Shown: positions 14,209 to 22,528 of the stretch, one piece after another
Layout of the letters: every line of letters starts with the position of its first letter
Position numbering within the stretch: position 1 is the first letter of the stretch
Origin: Holophagaceae bacterium
Lineage (GTDB): Bacteria; Acidobacteriota; Holophagae; Holophagales; Holophagaceae
Assembly (NCBI GenBank): GCA_025357545.1
Contig: JANXPB010000094.1
Coordinates: 1 to 35,898 of the forward strand
DNA length: 35,898 nt
Direction: 5' to 3'
The notes under the pieces: generated by a model
What the model saw: the letters and a program-made list of their open reading frames with translations, nothing else
What the model was told of the DNA's origin: nothing
Database searches by the model: none
Translations under genes and position numbers: made by a program

Positions 14209-17037
14209 CTAGAACCGCAGACCGAAGGCGAAATCGAGGTTGCGCGCTGCGACATAGTTTGTGGAGGAAGTCGGACGCCCATAGTTGGATCCCGCCGTCC
14301 ACCGACCGGTCGACGAAGTGCTGCCGGTGGTATTCCAGGTGATGAGGAGTTGGTGGTTGAAGAGGTTCTGGATGTTCAACCTTCCGAAGGCCGACACTTT
14401 CTTGAACAAGGGAATGTCATAGCCGATCTGGAGGTCCAGTCGCTGAAAATCTGGAAACCGCTGGGACCCACGATCCCCGAAATAGCGCGAGTAGGTCGGG
14501 GCGAAACCCTGATCCTGGAGGGCCTGGGGCGTCGGGGTGGAGGTTCCAGTCAATGAGTAGGGAGCTCCCGAAGCATAGGTCCATAGGCCGCCCAGATTGA
14601 AGACTCCCCGCCCCAAGGACTTCCGGTAAGTGGCATTCGCGATGATCGTGAGGGGCACATCCGAGGACAGGAATCCCTTGGGCCCCAGCTGGTCCCTGGG
14701 AATCTGGTTGCTCGGACCGAAATTATTGATCTGGTCGGTGGTTCCAACTTGGCCCCCTTCGTAATTGCCTTTTGTCTCGGCCAGGGTCGCATTGAATCCG
14801 TAGGAAATGTTTTCGTCGAACCGCCGCTGCCAGACGATCTCGATCCCCCAGTAGTCTCGCTTCAGCCTGGAATCGTTGGCGATGCGGGTCAGGATGAGGC
14901 CCCGGCCTGGATCGTAGGACTGGAAATCATCCACGAAATTGTCCCAGACGCGTTTGGAGACGTTGACGCTCCAGGAAGTCTTGCCATCGGTGTGGCTGTA
15001 CTGGGCCGCGATCTCCCTCATGTGGGGAGCTTTGAGGTTCGGATCCACCGACGTGGTGCGAAGAGCCGCGGTGTCATTGACGAAGAACGGGTTCGAGTCG
15101 AAGGCCGCCAGGTTGACCGAACCGTCGGTCTTGAGTGGATTGCCCCCGAGGTAGGCATAGTCGTACTGGCCAGGGGTTCCTGCCGGGGTGGCGGCGCCGG
15201 TGGTGCCGGTGGTGACCAGGCCCAGGTACTCTCCATACTGGAGGTTGAAGACGCTGTGGCCGTGGCCGTCCACGTCATAGATGGCGGCGAGGCGGGGGCT
15301 CACCTGGCTGAACTTGAAATTGGATTTCCCCAGGTCGTCCGTGGCCTCATGGCGATCGAAGCGAAGCCCCAGGTTGAAGGAGAGCTTGTCGTTCACCTTC
15401 CATTTGTCATTGATGAACAGGCTTTGTTCTTTGGTCTTCGCCACGGCTCCGAAATAGGGCTTCCAAAATTCTAGATACGAGGAAGACGGTTTATTTGGGA
15501 TCAACACACGGTTGGAGATGGCGGAATTGTGAGGGTCGTTGAAGCCTGCGAAATAGATGATGTAGTTCGAGGGCGTCTGGGCGTTCGCGGCGGCATTGGT
15601 GGATTCAAAGCTTTGGTAGCCGAATTTGAATTCGTGAGTGCCGTTCGCTTCGAAGAATTTGGTCATGGCGACATTAAGGGTCTTCACCGGCCGGGAGTCG
15701 CCGCTGTTGTCGAAGAAGCCATTGTCGAAGATGTCACCGGTGGTTAGATCAAACCACATCGGCACATTCTTGGGCCCCTGGCCGCCGCTGGGGCCTGCGG
15801 ATCCGCCCAGGGTCTCCTTCTTCTCGCTGTACCGCACGTCCATGAGGAAGCTGTCGCTGAACGTGCCGAGGTAGTTCACGGTGGTGTAGGTGTAGTCGTC
15901 CGTCTGGGAGGAAAGTGACGCGATGGACGTGCTGGATAAGCCGAACGAGGTCGGGTAGTCGAGATTGATGTTGGTCCGGATGGCCTTGTTGTACTGGAAG
16001 GACAAGCGGTGGTTGGTGTTGATCTGCCAATCCACCTTGGCGTCTTTGCGATTCTCGGAATCCGTGCGCACGAACCCGACGCCGCCGAAATCGCCTGAAG
16101 TGGTGGTGCCTGGGAAGGAACGGGGCGGCGTGGCCACCCGGTAGGCCAGGGCGAAAAACAGGTGGTCCTTGATGATAGGGCCAGTTACCACGTAGTTCTG
16201 GATGGTGGTTGTGGTGTTCGGGAATGACGTGAGTCCGTCCTTCCCGCGGTTCAGGGGGTTGTAGGCGTTCCAGGATGGGTTGGTCAGCTCGTAGCGGAGG
16301 GCGCCGTGGAATTCATTGGTTCCGCTCTTGGTAACTGTGTTCACGATGCCGCCGGTAGTGCGGCCGTACTCCGCCGACACACCGCCGCTGATGACCTGGA
16401 CTTCTTCCAGGAAATCCTCATTGAGTCGCACGGCGGGCCCACCCGTCACGGGGTCGGAGACGTCAGCGCCATCCACCAGCCAACCAACCTGGGTGCCCTG
16501 GGCTCCGCGGATGACCGTGTTTCCGTTCGCGTCCAAGGAAGTGCCGGGTGACTGGAGCGCGATATTGTTGATGGTGCGGTTATTGATGGGCAGGTTGTTG
16601 ATTGAGTCCACGCTGATGTTGGCGCCGCTCTTGGCATCCGTGCTGTCGATGATCCTTTCGCTGGAGGAGATGACCACGACCGTCGAGCCCGTTTCAGGAA
16701 TGAGCTTCAGCACCACATCCTGGACGTTGGTGCGGTCCACATTTACCCGCAGATCGAAAGAAGCGGAGATGAATCCCGGCGCGTTCACCTGCAGGCGGCC
16801 CACCCCAGGGATGAGCTGCGAGACCCGGTAGGCGCCCGTGGCATCCGTGCGCACGGTGCGGTCTCCCTGCCCCAGATGCAGCACGACCGATGCCCCCGTG
16901 ACGGGATTGCCTTTCTCGTCCCGTACCACCCCGGCCAGGGTCCCGGTTTGCGATCCTTGCGCCAACAGACCTGGCCCAGCGATCAGTGGAATGGCGCCCG
17001 CCACCAAATGCCGTAGCAAACGGGAACTGTTAATCAT
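14209..17037 (-). CDS. TonB-dependent receptor, Oar-like, with carboxypeptidase-regulatory domain
   Basis: The 942-aa outer-membrane protein has a signal peptide (to about LLAQG, residue 28). A carboxypeptidase regulatory-like beta-sandwich follows (about 32-115, GTLAGVVRDEKGNPVTGASV), then a plug domain (about 120-240) with NLPINNRTINNIALQSPG, VDGADVSDP and EVQVISGGVSAEYGRTTGG. The rest is a 22-strand-type barrel with typical motifs (GPIIKDHLFFAL, SLFINDKWKVNDKLSFNLGLRFD). It ends in LDFAFGLRF, a terminal Phe as in outer-membrane proteins. It imports or exports an unknown large substrate with TonB energy. GGAGGGG lies 7 bases upstream of the ATG. It stands alone, with terminator 14153-14191. 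Confidence 0.93.
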   Translation of the reverse strand: MINSSRLLRHLVAGAIPLIAGPGLLAQGSQTGTLAGVVRDEKGNPVTGASVVLHLGQGDRTVRTDATGAYRVSQLIPGVGRLQVNAPGFISASFDLRVNVDRTNVQDVVLKLIPETGSTVVVISSSERIIDSTDAKSGANISVDSINNLPINNRTINNIALQSPGTSLDANGNTVIRGAQGTQVGWLVDGADVSDPVTGGPAVRLNEDFLEEVQVISGGVSAEYGRTTGGIVNTVTKSGTNEFHGALRYELTNPSWNAYNPLNRGKDGLTSFPNTTTTIQNYVVTGPIIKDHLFFALAYRVATPPRSFPGTTTSGDFGGVGFVRTDSENRKDAKVDWQINTNHRLSFQYNKAIRTNINLDYPTSFGLSSTSIASLSSQTDDYTYTTVNYLGTFSDSFLMDVRYSEKKETLGGSAGPSGGQGPKNVPMWFDLTTGDIFDNGFFDNSGDSRPVKTLNVAMTKFFEANGTHEFKFGYQSFESTNAAANAQTPSNYIIYFAGFNDPHNSAISNRVLIPNKPSSSYLEFWKPYFGAVAKTKEQSLFINDKWKVNDKLSFNLGLRFDRHEATDDLGKSNFKFSQVSPRLAAIYDVDGHGHSVFNLQYGEYLGLVTTGTTGAATPAGTPGQYDYAYLGGNPLKTDGSVNLAAFDSNPFFVNDTAALRTTSVDPNLKAPHMREIAAQYSHTDGKTSWSVNVSKRVWDNFVDDFQSYDPGRGLILTRIANDSRLKRDYWGIEIVWQRRFDENISYGFNATLAETKGNYEGGQVGTTDQINNFGPSNQIPRDQLGPKGFLSSDVPLTIIANATYRKSLGRGVFNLGGLWTYASGAPYSLTGTSTPTPQALQDQGFAPTYSRYFGDRGSQRFPDFQRLDLQIGYDIPLFKKVSAFGRLNIQNLFNHQLLITWNTTGSTSSTGRWTAGSNYGRPTSSTNYVAARNLDFAFGLRF

Positions 17038-17576
17038 AAGAAGCCCCTCCCATGAAGCCGGTCACCTGGCCGGCGCGTGCTTGTCTTCCACCAAATTGCT
17101 CGCGTCGCGCCGGGTGACTACTGAAGTGGGAGGAATGAGTTTGTGACTGTGGCGAAATGCGCGAGTCCGGGGGTGAAGCGATGGCACCTTAGGGCGAGTT
17201 CGCGCAGCCGGGGCCAACCCCCGTTTTTTGGACGGAGTACCCCGCCAGTGAGGCCGATTAGATCCAGCGCCAGGCCGTCCAAGTTCCACCAGCCATGCCC
17301 AGCGAAGGGGCGTCCGCTTCGCGCGTGTGTTCCGCAATCACGCCAAGGGTTTCTAAAAAAGTTTCCCGCTCTTCCCGCGATAGGCCGCCCTGTCCCAGAA
17401 TTCCAGCGCCTCGCCCCTGATGGATTGTGAAGCCAGGAAGGCGCATGGAGACTTAACGCATTTCAAGGCCTCGTGTCCTTCCGTTCCTGGCGGTTTACCT
17501 CTTCGTTGCCCTCGCTGCGGCCCTCAGTCCTACCCCCCAACCTTGGCGATGCCGTGCACCGCCTTCCGGAGACCGT
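17038..17576. other. 539-bp intergenic region between divergent outer-membrane genes
   Basis: No gene is convincing. It holds the leader of the minus-strand receptor and the promoter region of the barrel-receptor-barrel operon. It also contains a plus-strand terminator-like hairpin at 17209-17229 and, on the minus strand (17446-17258), a frame with LSREERETFLETLG that resembles the last helix of a MarR-type regulator. No sigma70 promoter could be assigned with confidence. Confidence 0.4.
17209..17229 (+). terminator. orphan terminator-like hairpin
   Basis: CGGGG (17209-17213) and CCCCG (17219-17223), followed by six T (17224-17229), form a short GC stem with a U-tract. No plus-strand gene precedes it, since the flanking receptor is transcribed leftward. 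Confidence 0.45.
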
Positions 17577-18275
17577 ATGTCCAAACTCAGATTGCTCGCC
17601 TGCCTGCTGGTGGCCCTGGGCGGCCCCGGTAGGGCGCTCGTGGCCCAGGAGGCTCCATTCACTGGCGCCTTCAAGATCGGATTGGGATCGCTTAGCGGCG
17701 ACGCAAAAAAGGCTCTCGACCTGGGTGCCACCTTCTCCTTCGCTGCCGAGGGTGCCTACTCACTAAGCGACCGTTCCTCCCTGGTCGGAGAGGCCGGCTA
17801 CCGCTACTTTCCCGGCGACAACCAACTCTTGAGCTTCATTCCCGTGTCCGTCACGGCCACCGGCGTGAACCCGACCATCTACGAGACCCGCAATCGGCGC
17901 ACCGAGGCCAAAGGCTTTCAATTGACCGGGCTGTACCGCTTCGAAGTCATGCCCAAGCAGTTTTACATCCAGGCAGGACTTCGCCTCGGCCAAAACAAGG
18001 CCACCGAAACGGACACTGGCACACAGCTCGTCACGGACGGAACCGCGATCGCCAACACCGGGACCATCAGCAATTCGCACATCCTGGCCATCCGGACCAT
18101 CGCCTCGGTGAATGAGAAGAAGACCCTTTCCATCGGGCTATTGGCCGGGGTGGGCTACCGCTTTCTGGGCCGTTACGCCGCCGAGCTCAATGTCTTCAAC
18201 ACCAAGATCGAGACCCCTGCCAACGGCGCCAAGACTGGCCTCGTGGCGGAAGTGGCCTTCTCGGTCCAGTTCTGA
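17577..18275 (+). CDS. secreted outer-membrane beta-barrel protein
   Basis: The 232-aa protein has a signal peptide (to about ALVAQE, residue 24). A series of alternating hydrophobic strands follows: FKIGLGSLSG, ATFSFAAEGAYSL, SSLVGEAGYRYFPG, FQLTGLYRFEV, FYIQAGLRLGQ, ILAIRTIASV, LSIGLLAGVGYRF and TGLVAEVAFSVQF. The final Phe fits an 8- to 10-strand outer-membrane barrel. Function is unknown. GGAG lies 5 bases before the ATG. The TonB receptor gene starts 15 bp after its stop, and a second small barrel gene follows that, so the three form one operon and the barrels may help the receptor. Confidence 0.8.
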   Translation: MSKLRLLACLLVALGGPGRALVAQEAPFTGAFKIGLGSLSGDAKKALDLGATFSFAAEGAYSLSDRSSLVGEAGYRYFPGDNQLLSFIPVSVTATGVNPTIYETRNRRTEAKGFQLTGLYRFEVMPKQFYIQAGLRLGQNKATETDTGTQLVTDGTAIANTGTISNSHILAIRTIASVNEKKTLSIGLLAGVGYRFLGRYAAELNVFNTKIETPANGAKTGLVAEVAFSVQF

Positions 18276-18290
18276 GCCAGGAGGAGACCC

Positions 18291-21200
18291 ATGATGAAAC
18301 CATCGACCTTCCGAATTCTCTCCCTCCTTTCCCTCGCCATGGTCGCCACGCCGGTGCTGCTGGCCCAGGACTCCACGGGTCAGATCGTGGGCAGTATCCT
18401 CGCCAAAGGCGGCGCACCGCTTGGCAGTGTGCTGGTCCGGATCAGCTCGCCCGCCCTGCAGGGCACGCGCACGGTCAGCACCGATGACAAGGGCAGCTTC
18501 CGGGCGCCTCTGTTGCCCCCAGGGGTCTATACGTTGACCGCCGTGAAGGAAGGCTTCCTCTCTGGCTCCGCCCGGGCAGACCTGCGGTTGGGCCAGGTAC
18601 TGCGCCAGGATCTGGTGCTGAACCCCGCCGAAGTGCCCAGCACCACGGTGGTGGTCTCCGCATCGTCCACCAACCAGGACAAGACCGATGTGAAAACCGC
18701 CACGAGCATCACGGCCGAATTCATGGATTCCATCCCCCGGGCCACGCGCGGGCTCGACACCGCGGCCTTCCTTGCCCCGGGCGTGACGGGCCGTGGCGTG
18801 GCGAACGCCAATGGCCAACAGAATGTGGTCATCCGTGGAGCCACTTCGGTCGGCAACCGCTTCCTGCTGAATGGAACGGATATCGCCGACAACGTGTTCG
18901 CCCAATCCGACGGCCGGAACTACTACGTGGATGATTCAATCCAGGAAGTCCAGGTCATCCAAAGCCCGGTCAACGCTAAGTTCGGCAACTTCACCGGCGG
19001 CATCATCAATGCGCTCACCAAGTCCGGAGGCAATGAGTTCACGGGCATCCTTCGGGGCAATCTGACCAAGGCCAGCTGGTCGGCCCAGGCCCCCCGCGGA
19101 ACCCGCCCTTCGATCGTGCCGGTCAATGGAGGCTCGGGGGCCACCGAGGACACCCTGAGCAAGGCCTACACCCTGCAACTGGGCGGCCCCATCATCAAGG
19201 ACCGCCTCTGGTTTTCCGCTTCAACCAAGCAGAATCCCACCACGGTGGGCATCATTAGTTTCGCCCAACCTTCAACCTTCACCACCTACTACACCGGCGT
19301 GCCGGCGTTCACACTGCCCACCGTGGGGCAGCCCTTCCCGCAGGTCCAAAGCCTGCAGTTCTACGAAGGCAAGCTGACCTGGGCCATCAACGCGAACCAC
19401 ACTCTGGAAGCGGGCCAGACGCGGAACGTGGCTACCACCACCAACCAGATCATCGGCAATTCCTTCGACCCCGATACGCTAGCGGACCGCAAGGACACCA
19501 ACGAATACAAGACCTTGGCCTACAGGGGCATCCTGGGCAGCAACCTGACCGTGGAAATGCGGTACGCCAAGAAGGCCGACACCATTTCCTCAGGCGGTGA
19601 TCTGAACAAGCCCTTCCCCCAGCGCATCGATGCGCTGTATGGCAATGGCGTCTACTACCGGTTCAACAACGCGACCTTCAGCAAGCTGAAGCCTGACCAG
19701 CGGGACGCCACCACCTACACGGCGAACCTCACGTGGTTCTCGCCCACGACCTCCTTGGGCACCCATGTGGTCGAAGCAGGAATCGAGCGCATCGTTTCAG
19801 AATTCTCCTCGGCGAACGATCAGTCGCCGACGAACGAGCGCATTTTTGTGGGCGGCCGCAAGGCCAACGGCAACTATGAAGTCCAGAGCATCGCTGACGA
19901 CCCGGACCAGGCCGTGGCGCTGCAACTCTATTTCTCCAGCGCAGGCAAGGCGACCACCACCACCCAATCCTTCTACATCAACGACACCGCCACGCTGAAC
20001 GACCACCTGCAGGTGATGCTGGGTCTGCGTTACGACTCGGCCAACGCCGAGGACACCTTCGGGAAGAAGAACATCGGCTCCAGCAAGGCCAGCCCCAGGT
20101 TCCAGCTCACCTACGACCCCAAGGGCGATCAATCCTGGGTGTTCCGCGGCAGTTTCGCCACCTATGTGGGCAAGCTCCACGACGGCCTCACCAGCAAGTT
20201 CACCTTCGCCGGGAATCCCATTTCGGAAACCTACGGCTACAAGGTCACCAACCTGAACGCCACCTACGCCCAGGTTGTCGACCTGAACAATTGGGATATT
20301 TCCGCCAACGGCTTTCTGGGGGCCGGTGGCTCCACCGGGACGTTCGTCAACCCGCACCTCAAAGCGCCCTCGGTGGACGAGGTCAGCGTGGGCGCCCGCA
20401 GGAACTACAGAGATGGCTCCTTTCTATCCCTCAGTTTCAACAAGCGCACGTTCAAGGATGAATTCGACGACAATTTCGCCATCGCCGATGAAGTCCGGCA
20501 GAGCTCCTTCGTGACTCCCGGAATAACCCTGGTCAACACCGCCACGCGCTGGAGCAACAGCTCCACAGAGAAACGGGATTTCAACAGCCTTGAGCTGGAA
20601 TTCCTGCATGTGCTGAGCGGCCAGTGGTCCTTGGGCGGCAATTACACCCTGTCCAGCCTTCAAGGCAATGGGGAAGGCGGGGACAACTCGTCCATCTCCC
20701 GTAATGTCTCGAGTCTCGGCGACCCCTTGGGCAACTACGAAAGCGTGCACCGGTCCCGGGGCCGGGACCAGAGCTACTACGCGCCCTATGGCTACCTGTC
20801 CTCGGACACCCGCCACCGCGGCAAGGTATTCCTGAACTACCTGGACCGCAGCTCCGCCGGCGGCACCCTCCATGCCTCCATGCTCCTGAATTACACCGGC
20901 GGACAGGTCTATGACGTCGCCACCACCAACAATTTTGAAGCCGGGCAGGATGCGGTCGCCGCCGGGAGCCAATCTCCGAATCTCTACCCCACCACCTACA
21001 CCCGTTACTGGGGCCGCGGCGTCGGGCGATTCAACGACACTTACAGCGTTGATTTCAAGGTGGGCATGGAGGTGCCGCTGTTGCGGAAACTCCGGTTCTT
21101 CACGGAAATCAACATCACCAATTTCTTCAATCACCAACAGCAGGGCACCTTCTCCACGGCCACGAGCGGAACCTCCCAGGCCACCGACAGCGCCAAGAGC

Positions 21201-21320
21201 GGCTATTTCACCCAGCCCTGGTCTGCGAACCTCGCGAATCGAACCGGCTGGGGCACCTATGGCAACGCCAACTACATTCCAGGGCGGGCGATCACCCTTT
21301 CCACCGGCTTCAAGTGGTAA
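18291..21320 (+). CDS. TonB-dependent receptor, Oar-like
   Basis: The 1009-aa protein starts with a signal peptide (to about VLLAQ, residue 26). A carboxypeptidase-regulatory domain follows (about 28-110, GQIVGSILAKGGAPLGSVLV), then a plug (about 125-250) with IPRATRGLDTAAFLAPGV, VIRGATSVGNRFLLNGTD and EVQVIQSPVNAKFGNFTGG. The long barrel ends in RAITLSTGFKW, an aromatic C-terminal residue. It should energise transport of an unknown substrate through TonB. GGAGGAG precedes tandem ATG codons at 18291 and 18294. It is the middle gene of the barrel-receptor-barrel operon. Confidence 0.95.
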   Translation: MMKPSTFRILSLLSLAMVATPVLLAQDSTGQIVGSILAKGGAPLGSVLVRISSPALQGTRTVSTDDKGSFRAPLLPPGVYTLTAVKEGFLSGSARADLRLGQVLRQDLVLNPAEVPSTTVVVSASSTNQDKTDVKTATSITAEFMDSIPRATRGLDTAAFLAPGVTGRGVANANGQQNVVIRGATSVGNRFLLNGTDIADNVFAQSDGRNYYVDDSIQEVQVIQSPVNAKFGNFTGGIINALTKSGGNEFTGILRGNLTKASWSAQAPRGTRPSIVPVNGGSGATEDTLSKAYTLQLGGPIIKDRLWFSASTKQNPTTVGIISFAQPSTFTTYYTGVPAFTLPTVGQPFPQVQSLQFYEGKLTWAINANHTLEAGQTRNVATTTNQIIGNSFDPDTLADRKDTNEYKTLAYRGILGSNLTVEMRYAKKADTISSGGDLNKPFPQRIDALYGNGVYYRFNNATFSKLKPDQRDATTYTANLTWFSPTTSLGTHVVEAGIERIVSEFSSANDQSPTNERIFVGGRKANGNYEVQSIADDPDQAVALQLYFSSAGKATTTTQSFYINDTATLNDHLQVMLGLRYDSANAEDTFGKKNIGSSKASPRFQLTYDPKGDQSWVFRGSFATYVGKLHDGLTSKFTFAGNPISETYGYKVTNLNATYAQVVDLNNWDISANGFLGAGGSTGTFVNPHLKAPSVDEVSVGARRNYRDGSFLSLSFNKRTFKDEFDDNFAIADEVRQSSFVTPGITLVNTATRWSNSSTEKRDFNSLELEFLHVLSGQWSLGGNYTLSSLQGNGEGGDNSSISRNVSSLGDPLGNYESVHRSRGRDQSYYAPYGYLSSDTRHRGKVFLNYLDRSSAGGTLHASMLLNYTGGQVYDVATTNNFEAGQDAVAAGSQSPNLYPTTYTRYWGRGVGRFNDTYSVDFKVGMEVPLLRKLRFFTEINITNFFNHQQQGTFSTATSGTSQATDSAKSGYFTQPWSANLANRTGWGTYGNANYIPGRAITLSTGFKW

Positions 21321-21346
21321 TCCAACGAGACCAAGGGAGACAGAAC

Positions 21347-21910
21347 ATGAGAAAGAACATCCTTGCTGCCCTGCCCATGCTCGCGTTGGGGTTTTCGGCC
21401 CTGCAGGGCCAGGAAGCCTCCGTCCGCAGCCCCTTCGAGGCGAGCCTCACCAGCACCATCGCCACCGCCGATATGAAAAAGATCTCCAGCGGCTCCAACC
21501 CTGTGGGCTATACCCTGGCCCTGGGCTATCGGGGGGAACTCCATCCCGGCCTCAGCACCCGTGTGTTCCTGGGCTTCATGTCGCTCTCCGGACTGGAAGG
21601 CTCGGGGCTTGAAAACAAGAAACGCCCCCAGGTGCACGGCGGTTGGGACCTGATCAAGGACTATGGCCCGCTGAGCGTGTTCGGCGGGCTCACGGCCACC
21701 CAATGGAAACAGGCCGTTTCCGCCACCGACCCTAATTTCATCGGCGCCAATAAGCCCGAGGGTATCAAACTTGGCGCCCGCATTGGCGCCGAGTTTGCCA
21801 TTGGCAAGGGGTTCAGCGGCACGCTCGCCTTCGAGCAGACCGAGTTCAACCGCCGCTTCAATCCCTCCTGGGTGAGCGTGGGTGTGGTGTACCGCTTCAA
21901 GGGAAAATAG
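21347..21910 (+). CDS. secreted outer-membrane beta-barrel protein
   Basis: The 187-aa protein has a signal peptide (to about ALQGQE, residue 23). Predicted strands include FEASLTSTIATADM, VGYTLALGYRGEL, STRVFLGFMSL, LSVFGGLTATQW, GIKLGARIGAEFAI, FSGTLAFEQTEF and SVGVVYRFKGK. This fits an outer-membrane barrel of about eight strands. I chose ATG 21347 because GGGAG lies 8 bases upstream and the signal peptide begins there; an in-frame ATG at 21314 has neither. It is the last gene of the operon with the receptor. Its function is unknown. Confidence 0.8.
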   Translation: MRKNILAALPMLALGFSALQGQEASVRSPFEASLTSTIATADMKKISSGSNPVGYTLALGYRGELHPGLSTRVFLGFMSLSGLEGSGLENKKRPQVHGGWDLIKDYGPLSVFGGLTATQWKQAVSATDPNFIGANKPEGIKLGARIGAEFAIGKGFSGTLAFEQTEFNRRFNPSWVSVGVVYRFKGK

Positions 21911-21937
21911 GACGTCCCGAGCCTAGGTATGGCAGGA

Positions 21938-22003
21938 GTCGCCGTGGTACCTGGATAGCGAGTGCCCCCTAAGGGCCTCTCTTCCTGGTACCGCGGCGGC
22001 TTT
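21938..22003 (+). terminator. long imperfect hairpin ending the receptor operon
   Basis: Arms 21938-21955 and 21983-22000 match at 15 of 18 positions, each containing GGTACC. The loop has a further GCCC/GGGC stem, and three T follow. It is well placed 28 bp after the last operon gene. Confidence 0.55.
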
Positions 22004-22149
22004 CATGTCGATGCGATTTCCGGCCAGGGGCCCTGTCCCGAAAATATGGAAATCCGCCGGCGTGGGCCCACTGGTTTTTTTCGCCGCCGCCAACCCAACT
22101 CCGTCAATAATGCGGCGTCATCACTTTTCTGGAATGGAGAGGGGCTCGT

Positions 22150-22527
22150 ATGCGGGTTAACTACGTGATCGTGTTCGTGAGCGACATGAACCGGGCCGTG
22201 GCGTTTTATCGGGATGTGCTGGAACTGCCGCTGCGGTTCGAGTCACCTGGATGGACCGAATTCGCCACCGAAGGGGCCACCTTGGCCCTCCATGCGAGTG
22301 AGGGGCCCGGTTCCAAAATGGACGCTTCAGAACCTGCTCTGGCCGGGCGCTGCCGTCCCGGGCTGAGCGTTCCGGACCTCGATGCATTCCACAAGCGGAT
22401 GGCAGAAAGGAACGTCCCCTGCGTTCAGACGCCGCAGACGTTTTTTGGCTCCCGCGTGGCCCAGTACTCGGATCCTGACGGATTGGTGATTTCCGTCGGG
22501 GAAGAGCGGCAGAGCAGTCGATCCTAA
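22150..22527 (+). CDS. VOC-superfamily (glyoxalase/bleomycin-resistance fold) protein
   Basis: The 125-aa protein has one vicinal-oxygen-chelate domain: VNYVIVFVSDMNRAVAFYRD at the start, then LPLRFESPGWTEFATEGATLALH, RPGLSVPDLDAFHKRMAE and VAQYSDPDGLVISVGE. These metal-binding folds include glyoxalase I, extradiol dioxygenases and antibiotic-binding proteins; the residues here do not pick one. GAGAGG lies 8 bases before the ATG. It is a single gene, convergent with the propeller protein, whose stop is 1 bp away. It is cytoplasmic. Confidence 0.85.
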   Translation: MRVNYVIVFVSDMNRAVAFYRDVLELPLRFESPGWTEFATEGATLALHASEGPGSKMDASEPALAGRCRPGLSVPDLDAFHKRMAERNVPCVQTPQTFFGSRVAQYSDPDGLVISVGEERQSSRS

Positions 22528-22528
22528 G

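Noticed and set aside
13517-14212. 231-codon open frame through copy B
   Set aside because: No ribosome binding site, high Pro/Gly/Arg from GC bias, runs through the terminator at 14021-14052, and the 2-nt core difference to copy A breaks the shared frame.
17060-17230. cobalamin or other known riboswitch upstream of the TonB receptors
   Set aside because: No recognisable B12-box or other aptamer consensus on either strand.
17258-17446. minus-strand frame with LSREERETFLETLG, like the last helix of MarR regulators
   Set aside because: Only 62 codons, no helix-turn-helix before it, and the similarity is too short; noted only as a possible remnant.
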